Assembly: GCA_036245525.1 (NCBI GenBank)
Contig: BTPG01000003.1
Span: 139,152,212 to 139,216,211, forward strand
Length of the DNA: 64,000 bases
Direction of reading: 5' to 3'
DNA from: Semisulcospira habei
Lineage: Eukaryota; Mollusca; Gastropoda; Semisulcospiridae
This document shows, piece after piece, positions 1 through 13,527 of the stretch. Each line of letters opens with the position of its first letter. Position 1 is the stretch's first letter. The notes beneath the pieces were generated by a model. It was not told the DNA's origin and searched no databases. It saw only the letters and a program-made list of their open reading frames with translations. Made by a program: the position numbers and the translations under genes.

Positions 1-7
1 GAGAGAA

Positions 8-57
<50 letters not shown>
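1..57. repeat. (GA)n/(GACA)n microsatellite
   Basis: Simple repeat of GA followed by GACA units at the left edge of the window. It probably continues outside. Confidence 0.95.
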
Positions 58-224
58 TTAGTTATATTTTTAATGGGAAAAACAACAACAAACAAAATCA
101 CTTCACGTGCCCTCAAGCAGAAATGCTTCTTAGACAACACTATATTGCTTAATCGAGATATTGGCTTTCTGAACGTTTGTCTGTCTCGCACAGCCTAGCC
201 ATCTAGATGTACATTGACTAGCAA

Positions 225-286
225 GAGGCGTAGATCTTCATGAGCCCCCGCTTCTAGCGAAGATATATGCCTCTTGCAGTCGGGTT
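225..286. repeat. Degraded family-B palindrome
   Basis: Contains both outer arms of the family-B hairpin (AAGAGGCGTAGATC ... ATATGCCTCTTGC), but the GC-rich loop half is decayed. A poly-T run follows at 297-329. Confidence 0.6.
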
Positions 287-291
287 GGGTT

Positions 292-329
<38 letters not shown>

Positions 330-653
330 CAAGAGCGGAAAGGCCCGTCACGATGTATTGAAGTTTTAATTGCAGACTTTCAAGATTTTCTTGCAGAGTG
401 CTGACACGGCAATAATTTTCGCATCAATCACGCTTTCATAGAATGGAAATCAAGTACATGCTGAATTTTTGTGCTAAAAAAAAAAGTTCTCAGCTTGTTG
501 TGCCTACACTAAACGCATAATAAAAGAAAAAAAAAATCGATCTATACCGACGAGCAAACGAAACGCAACACCATTCGAGTCATCGGAAACCCTGCAGTGT
601 CTCCGATACCTCAAATGGTGTAACATTTATTTTGCCCCCTGAGTATACTATTT

Positions 654-654
<1 letters not shown>

Positions 655-720
<66 letters not shown>

Positions 721-740
721 GGGCGGGGGGGGGGGGGGTT
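655..740. repeat. (GT)n microsatellite with G-run
   Basis: About 32 GT units followed by a G-rich tract. Reading frames across it give only Cys/Val repeats and are not genes. GT/TTTG-rich sequence continues to about 890. Confidence 0.95.
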
Positions 741-1088
741 GCTGGTGCTTGTTTGGGTGCTTGTGCTGGTGTTTTTTGTTTGTTTGTTTGTTTGTTTGTT
801 GTTGTTTTGTTTTTGGTTTTGTTTTTGTGTTTGTCTGTTTGTTTGGTTGGTTTTGTTGTTGTTGTTGGGTTTATGTTTGTTTGTTTTTGCCTCGCTAACA
901 AAATATGCACTTATGTGTGACTGCGTGCATGCGTGTGTCTGATCACTCTGTGGGCACGTACAACAGTATGCGATTCGTGTGCTTGTGTGTGTCGTGTATT
1001 CATCTGTAAGCCTACAATCAAGTACGCGTGTGGGCGTTGAAACAGGTGCGCCGAAAAAAAGTTCACGTTTTACAAATATTTTGCGATC

Positions 1089-1286
1089 TTAACCCAACCA
1101 CTGACAGCAGGCGCAAATTATGTTTCTGAACTCTGTTAAACAACATCAAAGAGCCCCAAGCTTTTAAAGAAACTTGGATACAAAGTGGTGTCAGCATGAG
1201 GCATAGATCCTCACGAGCCCCCGCATCTGCGGGGCTCGTGAGGGTCCATGCCTCTTGCAGTTGATGGGCAGCAGTCAAGGGGTTAA
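1089..1286. mobile_element. Family-B TTAA-bounded MITE
   Basis: Begins TTAACCC and ends GGGGTTAA, with imperfect terminal inverted repeats around CACTG/CAGTC. The right-central part (about 1195-1262) is the family-B hairpin: GAGGCATAGATCCTCACGAG, a GC-rich loop, then the reverse complement. The same organisation is seen at 11,592-11,802 and 56,500-56,743. I infer a non-autonomous TTAA-targeting element. Confidence 0.7.
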
Positions 1287-1680
1287 CATATCATATCCTA
1301 TTTCACAAATCTTATCGCAGTATTGAGGGCCATTCGAAGTTCTGCTTCTGCGTTGACACCTAGAAGTGCACTCCAATTTACAGGGAGGTAACGCCGATGA
1401 CAACCGCACTCAAGTCATGCCACTCCAGTGTCATTCGTAACTAAAATTAGCCTCGATTCTGTCAACTGTTCCACTACTGATTAAACAGTTCTCTCCTTGC
1501 ACTGTCAACGAATAATATGAATCGACTACGACACTCTAAAGGTACTGCTCGATCACACCCACAGTGCAGTTACTGGAGGCGGTCGAATGAGCTCAACTGA
1601 AGGTTGCTTAACTCCCTATCACTGCTAGCGTCCGTCAGAAACCACTGCAGATTCACCGGTTCGATACCCTTGTCATGCGG

Positions 1681-1744
1681 GCGTCAGCCCAGTTATATGT
1701 ATCCGTTTGCGTCAGCAAACGGATACGTATAACTGGGCTGACGC
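1681..1744. repeat. Near-perfect 64-bp palindrome
   Basis: Arms of about 29 bases (GCGTCAGCCCAGTTATATGT... and its reverse complement) around a short loop near GTCAG. No coding potential. It belongs to the general class of short hairpin elements in this window, but no second copy was seen. Confidence 0.75.
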
Positions 1745-2620
1745 CAGCCTTAGTTAGCCGGGCACCACTACAGTGATCAATCGAGCTAACTAGAGCGAAC
1801 GTCGGAGAACCTTTGCCTCATTGCGTCAGTTACTAATTTATTTGCATTCTGTCACTCACCTTTCATGTCTGTCGAATATGTCGGGCAGCGTCCTTTCACA
1901 ACCCTAGACTACTTGCGAGACTATGCAAACATGACATCACTGATCCACATTTCAAAGACAGAAATGGTTTTAGTCCAAGTTCAGACGACCTTTCAAAGGC
2001 ATGTCTAAATGTCCTTCTGAATTCTCCCCGTTCCGACCCACCTCAAAGAAAAATATCAGACGAGGAACGTCAGTGGGGAGACCACATAAAGACGAAATAT
2101 CCATCTTTTTGACAAGTGAACCACATTGCTACCACACTAATCCTCAAACGGTGTGTAACCGCCCGCGATGGACCGTTTGGAACTGTCAGCCTGAAGCTAA
2201 ACAGTCGTCTATAACGGTGCTGTTCGAAGATAAACGAGCAGCTTTGGGTCAATATGTACTAACGGGGAAGGAAAGAACAAACTTTTGAGAGTGTAAAGCA
2301 GCAGCAAATGGTTCTGCCAAGCGAATAAGGGACATCAGTATGTCAGAAAAAGGCAAGATGAACTGATTGGAACTTCAGTAATTTTCCGTAAATGCGCGAC
2401 TGACTGATCATTTAATGCTAACCCCCTTGGGCATGCAGACACCGGTACTGTTTACATTTCCGGTGGCTGCAGGCACACGGGGGTTAACAAAATCCAGACA
2501 ACTAAGCAACTGCCGTTTTCATGTCCCGAAATCGGACCAAACTCTCGTATATTCTTGCAAATGGCCGCAATTGGTGTGCTGTGATCAGGCGACTCACTTC
2601 TAATTTCCAACATCGCATAC
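1745..2620. other. Gene-free stretch
   Basis: Open frames here are short and look random. I see no recognisable repeat, RNA or protein similarity. Confidence 0.5.
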
Positions 2621-2757
2621 GGAGTACTTCCCAGATAGACCCACTCGGGGAGTACGCCAGAAGTACACTTCCATTCAAATGAGATGCTAAGCATCTCATT
2701 TGAATAGAAGTGTACTCGTGGCGAACTCCCCAAGTGGGTCTATTAAGGAGAGCACTC
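2621..2757. repeat. Long palindrome (~137 bp)
   Basis: Nested inverted repeat centred on GAGATGCTAAGCATCTC at about 2,690. Inner arms are near perfect. Outer arms (GGAGTACTTCCCAGATAGAC with CCAAGTGGGTCTATTAAGGA) carry mismatches. It resembles a foldback element. Confidence 0.7.
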
Positions 2758-5215
2758 CCGCAAACGGTATAGATTGCTCAAAATGTTCCTCTTCCCATGC
2801 TATGACTGTATTAGTGGAACTTATTGTTTTTAAACGTACAAAAAAATGTTAGTGGTGGAAATTCAAGTACCCAGTAGTTCGTTTGATCTGTCTCTAGAGA
2901 ATCGTTTGTTTTACACTGAATGATTACTGCAGTCACACATTACTAACGCGAGACCTGGGAATACTTGGGACGTGGAAATCTGTTGTAATATGACAGTATG
3001 AGTTAAAAGCTAATATGTCTGCTTTTGAGAAAAGCGAAATTTTCATTGTTATTCAATGAAAATCTCGATTTTTTTCCAAACATTGGTCATCCTGGCTTTT
3101 GTCATAAACGGCAGACAATAGTGTGCGTGGCGTAATATGAGTACGAAGCGTGTGGACTTGCGATAACGCAAAATCAAAATAATCAAAGTACGCTCTAGTC
3201 AAATATTGAATCTGTTAATTTTATCTTAGTATTAGACTAGTAGATCGTTTTGCCCTTCGAAGCAAAATATATTTAATCCGTCAAAATTATCTTACTACCA
3301 GAGATTGTTTTGCCCTTCAAAGGACAAGAGCAAAACTGACTGACCTCTCAGACCTATGGCCCATTTTGAAAGACAGGGCCGAGAATAATGCTTTTTACAA
3401 ATATTGGTTAAAGGGGCACGACCGACCTTTTTTAATGCTTCAGTTCGCAAAAAGCTTTTACTGGGCTTCAGTATACATACCCACTTAGACAGTGACCACC
3501 CTATTGTCTCACCAAATGCTTTCTTTCGTCCGTTTAAAGCGAAAGAGGCCACCGGAATCGTGCGGCTGGACCCGGTCAAAAGATTGCTTCCGATAGACGA
3601 TCAGGTAGCTGACGTCATAACTATTCTATACGACCTTAGGTCATCTGCATAATTATAACCAATCAGAGACAAGATGTCGGATGAACCAGCGAAGAAAAAA
3701 AGAAAGTATCAGTCGACTCGCGCCGGCCGACAATGACAGACTCGTAATTGAAGAGAAGAAAGAAAAAGAGAGACAAGATACCCCTAAGTAGAACTGACAT
3801 CGGACAAGGGAATATAGAGCTTGGCTTGACCGCCCATCCGGAATTTGTCGCTTTCTTGCTATGTGAAACAGTAAGTAATCCGGTGACGATCTTTGTCGAT
3901 CTTCCTGTAGTTTCATGAGCGCTAGAGACTGAGAATTCATGATCTTCAGTAGAATTTATCTCTTACTGATTTTGCAAGATTTTAAACCTGTTTTATCATG
4001 AAGATACGAGCTAGTTCATCAGATTTTATGCTGCAAGAATCAGACAACTACGGCCTGTGTGTCAAAATTGCGGCACCGGCTGCCGACATCGATGGTCGTG
4101 ACACGTTTTTGTCTGTGCGGGCTCTCATTCACTCGCTTCACAGATGTAGTGTTTATGCTGCGATGGTGCATTTGTCGTTTCCAGAGATGCTTTCAGTTAC
4201 GTAGACTTCGATGTGTGTGATGTGAAACTGCAATGCAGAAATGGGTATAAGTGGGTGAAATACCACTGTTCTGTTTCGTGACGCTGGCTCAGTCGCCGGC
4301 TTGGCGCGGAGACCGAGTCGAAGAACTTGAAGCCACGCCCACAGCACGATTTGCCCGTTACTCAGGGCAGCAGGTCAAGCGGAACCCGCATTGATTTTGA
4401 CAGCATAGCGAATAAGTGGAAAATTTATTTTACATTCTCGTGGAAAATTATGTCAAAGGGATGCCGGAGAACATCAGTACATGTCTACACTGACGCGTGT
4501 GTACCCACTCGACAACGATGACCGCCTCCGTCGTCTGCAGTATCGATTGATCGGGTTCTGCCTTGTGACGTAGGCTAGTTAATATGCACAAATTCAAAAC
4601 GAGGCCGATGCAGACGATAATTTGCACCCTCGGGTACAAAAACAACACACCCATCAAACGATGAATTTCGACATTTGCCATTGTATTTACATCATAAAGT
4701 TCTAAGTTAGTACACAAAGGACCAATACATAATACTGTCAGCAGTATCTGTTGCAGACAGTTTTTCGTCTGTGTTGAGATGATTAAACCTGGAGAGAATC
4801 GCTTTAACGACTTGACAGAGACAAACTTCATCGTAAATTCTCGGTTCACAGTGACGGGTTCACCGAAACAAAATTACTCTGTGGAGACAAAGCCAGTATT
4901 CAAGTCAATGTGTGTGTAAAGGAAGACTTGCATTGTTACATTTAAAATCCAACTTTTCACCCCCCCCCACCCCACCCCCACCCCCCCCCCCCCACACACA
5001 CACACCCCACCCACCCACCCAAAAAAAAGGGGGGGAAAAGGAAAAAAAGAAGAAGAAAAAAAAAGGATTTACTATATAGAGTGTAGAGACGTCACTGAGC
5101 AATAAACACTTTACGACTAGGTTTACTGTCACAGAAAGACCGATAAACAACGTCTTGAAGTCTTAAACTATTTCACTGTGACGGATTGACAGAAACAGCG
5201 ACTGTGTTACTGGAT
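2758..5215. other. Gene-free stretch with C-rich and poly-A tracts
   Basis: No open frame here has recognisable similarity. A low-complexity C/CA tract followed by A-rich sequence occupies about 4,960-5,065. A frame of about 130 codons near 4,450-4,850 on the reverse strand has no domain I recognise and was not called. Confidence 0.5.
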
Positions 5216-5283
5216 CACATTGGTTGTCACCCTCGATTCGCTGCGCTAAAAGCGCAGCGAATCGAGGGAGACAACCAGTGTGT
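5216..5283. repeat. Family-E palindrome
   Basis: Hairpin with arms CACATTGGTTGTCACCCTCG / CGAGGGAGACAACCAGTGTG and an inner GATTCGCTGCGC stem. Closely related copies lie at 32,839-32,909 (near intact) and 13,071-13,125 (degraded). Confidence 0.8.
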
Positions 5284-6019
5284 TACTGAATAGTACATCT
5301 GAGTATTAACTTTAGAACTAATCTGTCACAGGTCTTCATTATCCTCGACGTACCCATGGGGGCGTGGGGTTGGATGGGGGATGAAGGATGAGGGGGGCTG
5401 CGGACGCGAGGTAGGGGGTGAAGGATGATGGAGGAAAGTGGGAGTGGAGGGCAGAGGGGGTAGGTTAAAATGTCGACAAATAAGAACGAGTCCCTGATTG
5501 AAACCTCGGGTTCAGACAGGCCCATTCATCTCCCATGGTAACCCAGACGCCATAATCGTATCTGGAGTACAAGAACTGGAAAAGAAGAATATGAGTCTAT
5601 CTGTCCCTATAGTGCGTGTGCAAGTCTGTGATTTTGGATCTTAGGACTGTAAGATGAGACACAAAATAATAAACCACACACACACACCGCTTTGACTATG
5701 ACGTCATCACTCGTGTCCACTGCTCAATTAGCTATTATTTCTGAGTTCGCGTCACTGTTTAGTACTCTTGTATAATTGCTGTATGCATTTCTTCTTTCGT
5801 ATCGTCATATTTAACGTCAGTGCTATTCACAAGTAGCTTTAGTAATATAACTTAAGCGACAATAACCTAATCAGGTGGACATTATGAGGGGAAAACATAT
5901 TGTCCGCGCTCAAGGTAGTGATTTTTTAAAATAATTTTTTTAATGGCGACCCCTTTGAGAGGGTCTGGCTCCTGCATTTGTTCAGACTTTCTGCTAGAGA
6001 TATTCAGTAAGCAAAGGTC

Positions 6020-6112
6020 ATCGGACCGAAGTCGGCTGTATTTTGCCCGCGCACAGCTGTGCGCGGGCCAACTGCGGCCGCCCTCGGCCCTCGGCCCTTA
6101 ATTGCGTACTGG
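6020..6112. repeat. Family-F GC-rich palindrome
   Basis: GC-rich inverted repeat with core GCCCGCGCACAGCTGTGCGCGGGC, followed by GCGGCCG/GGCCCT blocks. Related copies occur at 12,090, 12,925, 28,305, 29,650, 30,655 and 63,068. These stand out as GC islands in moderate-GC surroundings. Confidence 0.7.
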
Positions 6113-6151
6113 GATGGCAACAGCTCATGGGTATTGCTCAAAGATGCTCAA

Positions 6152-6259
<108 letters not shown>

Positions 6260-6393
6260 TGGTCGGATCACGAGGGTGAACCTTCGGCTACAGCTGTAGC
6301 GCGGGCGGCGCTACGATTTCGCGCTGGCGGCTAGGTTTTACATTACACGCCGGCACTGCGTGTGTGTATATAATATATGCGACAGACGACGGC

Positions 6394-6607
6394 TTAACTC
6401 CTTCTACCCCAGACACACCACAGCAAGATAATGATCGACCATGATAGTTCAAGGGTGATGCCAGAATAGCTTGGCGCCTATGGGCGCCAAGCTATTCTGG
6501 CATCACCCTTGAACTATCATGGTCGATCTGTGTCCTGCACTGCAATGCAGTCTTCAGAGGACAACGGCAAAATTTAAGGCTTTCGGTGTTGGGGTAGAAT
6601 GAGTTAA
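6394..6607. mobile_element. Family-A TTAA-bounded MITE (214 bp)
   Basis: Bounded by TTAA on both sides with inverted termini TTAACTCCTTCTACCCCA and, on the opposite strand, TTAACTCATTCTACCCCA. The centre holds a near-perfect ~80-bp hairpin whose loop-side arms read GCTTGGCGCC/GGCGCCAAGC and whose outer arms include TTGAACTATCATGGTCGATC. Its length matches the copy at 55,540-55,753. Confidence 0.8.
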
Positions 6608-7373
6608 GGAATTATGTATAGGGGAGGAGCCCCTATTATGAAACAGTGCCTATTATGACACACCTTGCTCCCGGCGAAAAGGAATAACTTTTCAAAATTC
6701 CGTATGTGCGGTAATATAAAGCTATTTCAGTGAGCATTATTTCCGGTACAAGAATGTCAGGCGTGATGTACACGAAAACACGCCGAGAAAATGTTATTTT
6801 TGACCCTTCTGCTTCTGTTTTTTCGCCATTTTGAAACACCTAAATCAGCATTCAGTTTTGTGATTTTTTTTTAAAATAGCACTCTCGTCATGAAGAACAA
6901 TCTTCGGACATTAGATATCCAGCGGCATTCGTTCGGTTCTCTTTTTTGTTGTTTTTGAGGCACGCATTTTCCTGGAGAGGTATCTTGTTCCTATTATGAA
7001 ACACAAAGAGCACCTAACATGAAACGTGTTTCATATTTAGAACAGTGTTTATCTAGCGTATAACCATCCATCCAGTTTGTTCCAAATTTCAGATGTTGAT
7101 ACTTTTTCTCAATACAGAGTATCCCACACCAGGATCAAGTCAATTTCGTCAAGGTCAAGGTCACAACGGCTACATTTACTATATATGCCATTGTCCAGGC
7201 AATGTTACTGTAAACACCGAAACGATGTGATCCAAATGGCAAATTGTGATCATTTGTGACGAGCTGTAAGGTGAAGGTCACAGAGGTCATATTTGATTGA
7301 GCCATTGTGCAGGCAATTTATCTAAAACCACAGGCCCGATTTTTTTCCAAATTTTGCGTGATGATGTTTTCAC
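6608..7373. other. Gene-free stretch with AAGGTCA-rich repeat
   Basis: No coding signal. At about 7,150-7,290 there are GTCAAGGTCAAGGTCA and GTGAAGGTCACAGAGGTCA motifs. The same TCAAGGTCA word is arrayed at 34,640-34,960. Confidence 0.5.
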
Positions 7374-7500
7374 TTAACCCCTTCACAGCCGACAAAACTC
7401 TCAATAGGATCCATCTGCAAGACACATAGATTCTTATGAGCCTCGCGCGATCGCGGGTGCGGGGGCTCATGGCGATTTTGGCTCTTGCCGACACAACTGA
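7374..7500. repeat. Partial family-B MITE
   Basis: Starts TTAACCCCTTCACAGCCGAC, the family-B left terminus, and carries a degraded B hairpin (GCAAGACACATAGATTCTTA ... GCTCTTGC). No clear right terminus was found. Confidence 0.6.
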
Positions 7501-7999
7501 CATATATTTATTTGACGGTTGGGTCCCCTGAATTAAGAAAGATTTCAGAGCAATATTTCCGTCTAGTGTAGTGTGAAAATAAAACAAATATGTCAAAAAC
7601 CAGGTTTATGTCGCTATATCACTTCAAGATGACGCGCACAGTGGTTGGGAATGCTTCCAGGCAGACAAAATGGCGCATTACTGTCTGCGGGGAGGATGTA
7701 GTTGTAAATAGTTGTTCCAAGAGCAAGCCTTGTTGGTTTAGGTGTGACAGCAAATGTGAAACAAACAGTATAAATGTAGTCACCAATCGTCCATGCATCC
7801 GCTCTTCAGTCGTCGTCTGTGTATGCGTGCGGTTTGTAAAGGCAATTTCTTAGGGACTATAACATTCACAGACTTTAAACTCGACACAACTTTTACAAGA
7901 ACAATTTTACCTACATATTTCAACTGTAGAAAAGGTCAAGGTCATCACAGGTCGATGTGTTTGTAAAGATTAGTCATTTTTTGCACACACGTTTTTTTT

Positions 8000-9400
<1,401 letters not shown>

Positions 9401-10930
9401 ATAATTAAGTATGCATTTTATACCATGAATACTTCTGCAAATGACCTCTCTTTAAGGTAGAGGGCAGTTAAAAAAAGAACGTGAGGGATATTCAGAAGAC
9501 CCCTTCGTGGGAACTCTTCCTGTCGGCGGAGTCACAGTTGCTGAGAATGTGAAGAGGGTGAGGACCTACAAATGCGCCACTTGTTGACTATCAAACGAGG
9601 CGTGCGTGGTGCTGGTGTTAGTGCGAGTGTTAGTTCGAGGGAAGGGGGAGAGAGGTCTGCAGACCTTTTCACCAATGGCCGAAAAATCACACGACGGACC
9701 GATTACAATTTCCAAGAAGAGGCGCGGGAGGGTGTGTGTGTGTTTGGGGGGGGGGGGGGAGCCGGGCGTGGGGGTGGGGGGGGGAGTGGGGGTCCAATCT
9801 CCCCAAAATGGAAAATTACACATTAACAAATATCCTGGGAGCCGTGCACCTTGGCACACCCCTCTCCCCCTGAATTTCTTCTGAATATGTACATAAACCT
9901 GTGTCGATAATGCTAGCTTTTATCAAGTTTTACTTCTGAGGTGGAAAAACATTTATGCAGTAGCTTTTATTTCCCCATACATAGAACATTTTCAACACAC
10001 TTGTTGACCATGCTTGCCCTTTGACCTTTGGAAGGAGCCAATAAAATTAATATGCATAGACAGTGCAACCCCTATCAACATTTCTACTGGGTCTTACTGC
10101 AAAGTTCACACACGAACTACCTGTAATAGCAACAACCTAAAATATAAGCCTTCTTACTTCCCGTGACCTTTGACCTTAACGAGAGGTTAATTTAGCAGAG
10201 CTGCGAACAAAGGTTGTATCATCAGTTTTCTCTTTGGCAAGTTTTAAAATAAGATTATAACTAGTTCCTTTAAAAAATCGCCCGTTTATGAACTTTGCAA
10301 CCTTGACCTTTTATCGAGGTCAGCGCAAGTGACAATCAAAGCTAGTGTCAAATAGGACCACTGTGCCAAATTAGAAATCTGTGGCTCTGACGGTCTCTCA
10401 GAAATTCAAAATGATAAAATCTGTCACAATTGGATATACACAGGATGATGGGTGGATGGACCAATAGTGGACCAGTGACGGATAACTCATTATATTTAAC
10501 TCAGTTTCAATGTTAAGTGAGCCTATACTGTGTGCTAACCATCTCTCATGCCTTACGTTTCCAACAAAATGTAAGTGAAACTTGTAAAAATGACACGTAT
10601 TCACACTGTTTCATAATAGGAGACCTAGTGTTTGATATTAGGCAAATGGTGCCTAATATGAAACAATGTGTCACTTTTTTTGAAACTGGAACTGCTTCTG
10701 CATCGATTCGAGTTTTCAAATTTGGCATTGTCCTAAGATGCATCAATATAATCTCTATCAAACCCGGGTGTCGGATTGATTCTACCTATCTTTGGACGGT
10801 CGCGCGAGACGATTTTGCTAAAGTGTTTCATACATGGGTCTCCTCCCTTACATATAATTGAGGTTTTACGCATATATAACAAAGTTGCTTTAAAAATGTT
10901 TTAAAGTGCTGGAGTGAGTGTGATAGAATA
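9401..10930. other. Gene-free stretch
   Basis: Contains a G-rich tract at about 9,746-9,790 and several TGACCTTTGACC-type words near 10,020-10,330. Frames of about 100 codons have no recognisable similarity. Confidence 0.5.
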
Positions 10931-10984
10931 ATGCCTCTTGCGATTGGATCGCATTCACATGTTCTCGGCAGTCAAACGGTTAAG
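10931..10984. repeat. Solo right half of family-B MITE
   Basis: Reads ATGCCTCTTGCGATTGGAT and ends CGGCAGTCAAACGGTTAA, matching the right end of the full copy at 11,592-11,802. The left half is missing. Confidence 0.65.
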
Positions 10985-11342
10985 AATTTAAAAGTGTCTT
11001 TTTTAATTTTAGTTTCTAAAACTTGAAAATAAATGACAAATGCGCGTGTATCGATTGAATGATCCATTTACTCAAGTTTCCCACGCATAAATCACATACA
11101 AACTAAAAACAAAATACTCTTCAATATCAAAGAACCACAAGCGCATAAAACACGTACAAACAGGAGGGGAACAAATATACATTAAACCAAGGAAAAAGAT
11201 CAAGGGATTCCAGGTTTAATGTACAGCTCTCCATTGGCTAAATTTAAACGTTAAAGTAAGGATAAAAAAACAAGAAAACAACAGCAATCCTTTTGTCGGG
11301 GACGTCAGCTGAATAGAACAAATTCATCGACAAGAAATTCGA

Positions 11343-11398
11343 GGATGGTACCAAAATAGTTTGGCGCCTTCAGGCGCCAAGCTATTCTGGCACCATCC
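11343..11398. repeat. Family-A hairpin
   Basis: Palindrome GGATGGTACCAAAATAGTTT / GCTATTCTGGCACCATCC around GGCGCC stems. A degraded second copy follows at about 11,505-11,565. Confidence 0.75.
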
Positions 11399-11591
11399 TT
11401 GAAATATCATGGTCGATCTGTCTCCTGAAGTGTCAAAACTAAAAACTGTCTGTGGCTTCGGTTGAATGAAAAATTACATTTATCGATATGAAATTCAAGG
11501 GTCGTGCTTAAAGGAGCCAAGCTATTTTGGCACCACCCTTGAACTATCATGGTCGATCAGTCCCTGGACCTGCAAAAGACAGCTCCGAGTT

Positions 11592-11802
11592 TTAACCCCT
11601 TCACTGCCAGTAGACGCAGAGTGTTTTTTCTGCAATCCTCGTTCATTCAACGCCAAAGAGCCCTAGGCGACACATGGACTCAAAGTAGTGTCAGCAAGAG
11701 GCATAGATCTTCATGAGCCCTCGCAACTGCGGGGACTCACGAAGATTTATGCCTCTTGCGATTGGATTGCGTTGACATGTTCTCGGCAGTCGAAGGGTTA
11801 AG
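11592..11802. mobile_element. Family-B TTAA-bounded MITE (211 bp)
   Basis: Left end TTAACCCCTTCACTGCC; right end, opposite strand, TTAACCCTTCGACTGCCGAG. The internal family-B hairpin lies at about 11,695-11,765 (AAGAGGCATAGATCTTCATG and its complement). The TTAA duplication and inverted ends are visible directly; piggyBac-type mobilisation is inferred. Confidence 0.8.
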
Positions 11803-12089
11803 AATTTACAACTTAGGGCCCGGCAATGAATCATGACTCATTGAGATGCTTGTGATGGGACTGAAACGAAGAGCACGATGGTTTCACGGTGGACACCTTT
11901 TGCTGGAAAGTTCTTCCGCAGCATTTTCATATTTCCTTGACGGGTTTCCATCAGATTTCAATTTCCACCCAGTTAGTGTTGCCCGCCTCTCCCATTACAA
12001 ACGCCCTTTTCATTTTCTTCGCAGCACAGTCACTCGACGGTAGATGACCTGAGAGCGCCTGGTCTCCGTGAGCCCGCAGACCAAACGCG

Positions 12090-12238
12090 TACCGGTATGG
12101 CGCCTCCCCACAAAATGCGCCAATGCCATCGGGCCGCCATTGGCCCTTGCAACGATAACCAATGCGCAAAAGGCCATCTGGCCAAACTCGGCCGCCGTGG
12201 CCGACCTCACCCCATGGCCTTTGCGCATTGGGCACGCA

Positions 12239-12300
<62 letters not shown>
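12090..12300. repeat. Family-F GC-rich palindrome plus (CA)n
   Basis: At 12,105-12,240 are blocks AATGCGCCAATGCCATCGGG and CCATGGCCTTTGCGCATTGG in inverted arrangement with GGCCGCC/GGCCGACC cores. A (CA)n run at 12,241-12,300 abuts it. Confidence 0.7.
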
Positions 12301-12304
<4 letters not shown>

Positions 12305-12920
12305 AACAAACAAACAACAACTGAGGCCTTGGTAAGGTCTCTTTAGGTTACAGCTCCACAGGAGAAGGGCGAATGCGTATTGATAAATGAACTACGGTTT
12401 CTGGGAATCAGGCGCCTGAACTACATCTGACCTCGCTTGTAACAATGTCGCATGTAACAAAATTCGGCTTTCACCACCCTACGTTGCTCCGCGGGAAGCA
12501 ACATTAACATATAACGACAACAAACTTTGTTTCATACGAAATAATCACTGTATTAGAGTCGACCTGTTTACCTAGCTGTATGCAGCCTTCAAAAGACCAG
12601 TGCCAAACTTGAGTATTGCGACTTTATTACAACAATTTATAAACCGTGAAACTCCGTCGCTCAAAGGTCGGAGGGATGATGATAAATCTTTCTCTATTTC
12701 TCTGCAGAAATACGATGCCCGTCGCACAAGCTGCCCTGTGTACATAACAAAAAGAATTACACACATTTACCACGAAATTTACAAACAGAAAAGAAGAAAA
12801 CTTGCAAACAACAATAGTTGGATAAGTATGAATTAACTACAAACTGGCGTCAAAGCTAGACTATAGCGCTGCGACGGCCGCCGATGCAATGACAAATAAA
12901 TCGGTGGACAGTAATACCCC
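12301..12920. other. Gene-free stretch
   Basis: Only short random frames. No repeat or gene recognised. Confidence 0.5.
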
Positions 12921-12924
12921 AGTA

Positions 12925-13010
12925 AACAAAGGTCCGCGGGCCCACGACTGCCGCATTGGGCCCGCGCACGGATATGCGCGGGCCCACTGCGGCCGTCGTG
13001 GCCCCGAAGT
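12925..13010. repeat. Family-F GC-rich palindrome
   Basis: Core GGGCCCGCGCACGGATATGC / GCGGGCCC, with flanking CACGACTGCCGC and GCGGCCGTCGTGG. Confidence 0.75.
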
Positions 13011-13070
13011 CGTTTTACTACTAGGAACGTACGTCCAATGCAGTCGTACGAACAAAGGATTTGAATGATT

Positions 13071-13125
13071 GCTTGTCTCCCCCGCTGATCAGCCGTACCG
13101 AATCGAGGGAGACAGCCAGTGTGTA
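13071..13125. repeat. Degraded family-E palindrome
   Basis: The right arm (CGAATCGAGGGAGACAGCCA then GTGTG) is well kept; the left arm (TTGTCTCCCCC) is short. Compare 5,216-5,283. Confidence 0.65.
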
Positions 13126-13343
13126 GGAACCAGGAATGACTATTCTGAACAGAAGGGGAAGCGACTCACTCTGAGTTACTGGGCAAGAGGGATGATAGTT
13201 CTCAAACGATTCACCTCTCAAACGCCTGTCCTTTGTACGTTGGAGATGGACTTTCAACTGACAAAGTCATTATCCGCCTGATTTTTTTGTTGTGAATTTT
13301 GAGACAGCAATAACTTTTTTTAAATGAAAATGGAGACACAGAA

Positions 13344-13349
<6 letters not shown>

Positions 13350-13437
<88 letters not shown>

Positions 13438-13447
13438 TTCTCTCTCT
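13350..13447. repeat. (TC)n microsatellite
   Basis: About 98 bases of TC ending about 80 bases before the ATG of the broken gene at 13,528. The paralogue at 33,307-34,221 also has a long (CT)n upstream on its coding strand. Confidence 0.9.
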
Positions 13448-13527
13448 CGGAGAGTGGCCTCCCCCTGGACAAGCTAGCAGTACTCGGTTTTTAAGTCTCT
13501 GAAGTTTTTCGAGAAATATCCTGAAAA

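Noticed and set aside
653..942. Open frames of Cys/Val or Thr/His repeats, including at 8,121, 12,068, 35,258-36,171, 53,064-53,373 and 56,858-57,222
   Set aside because: They are translations of (GT)n/(CA)n microsatellites.
4448..4849. 133-codon reverse frame
   Set aside because: No recognisable domain, no neighbouring gene context, amino-acid usage looks random.
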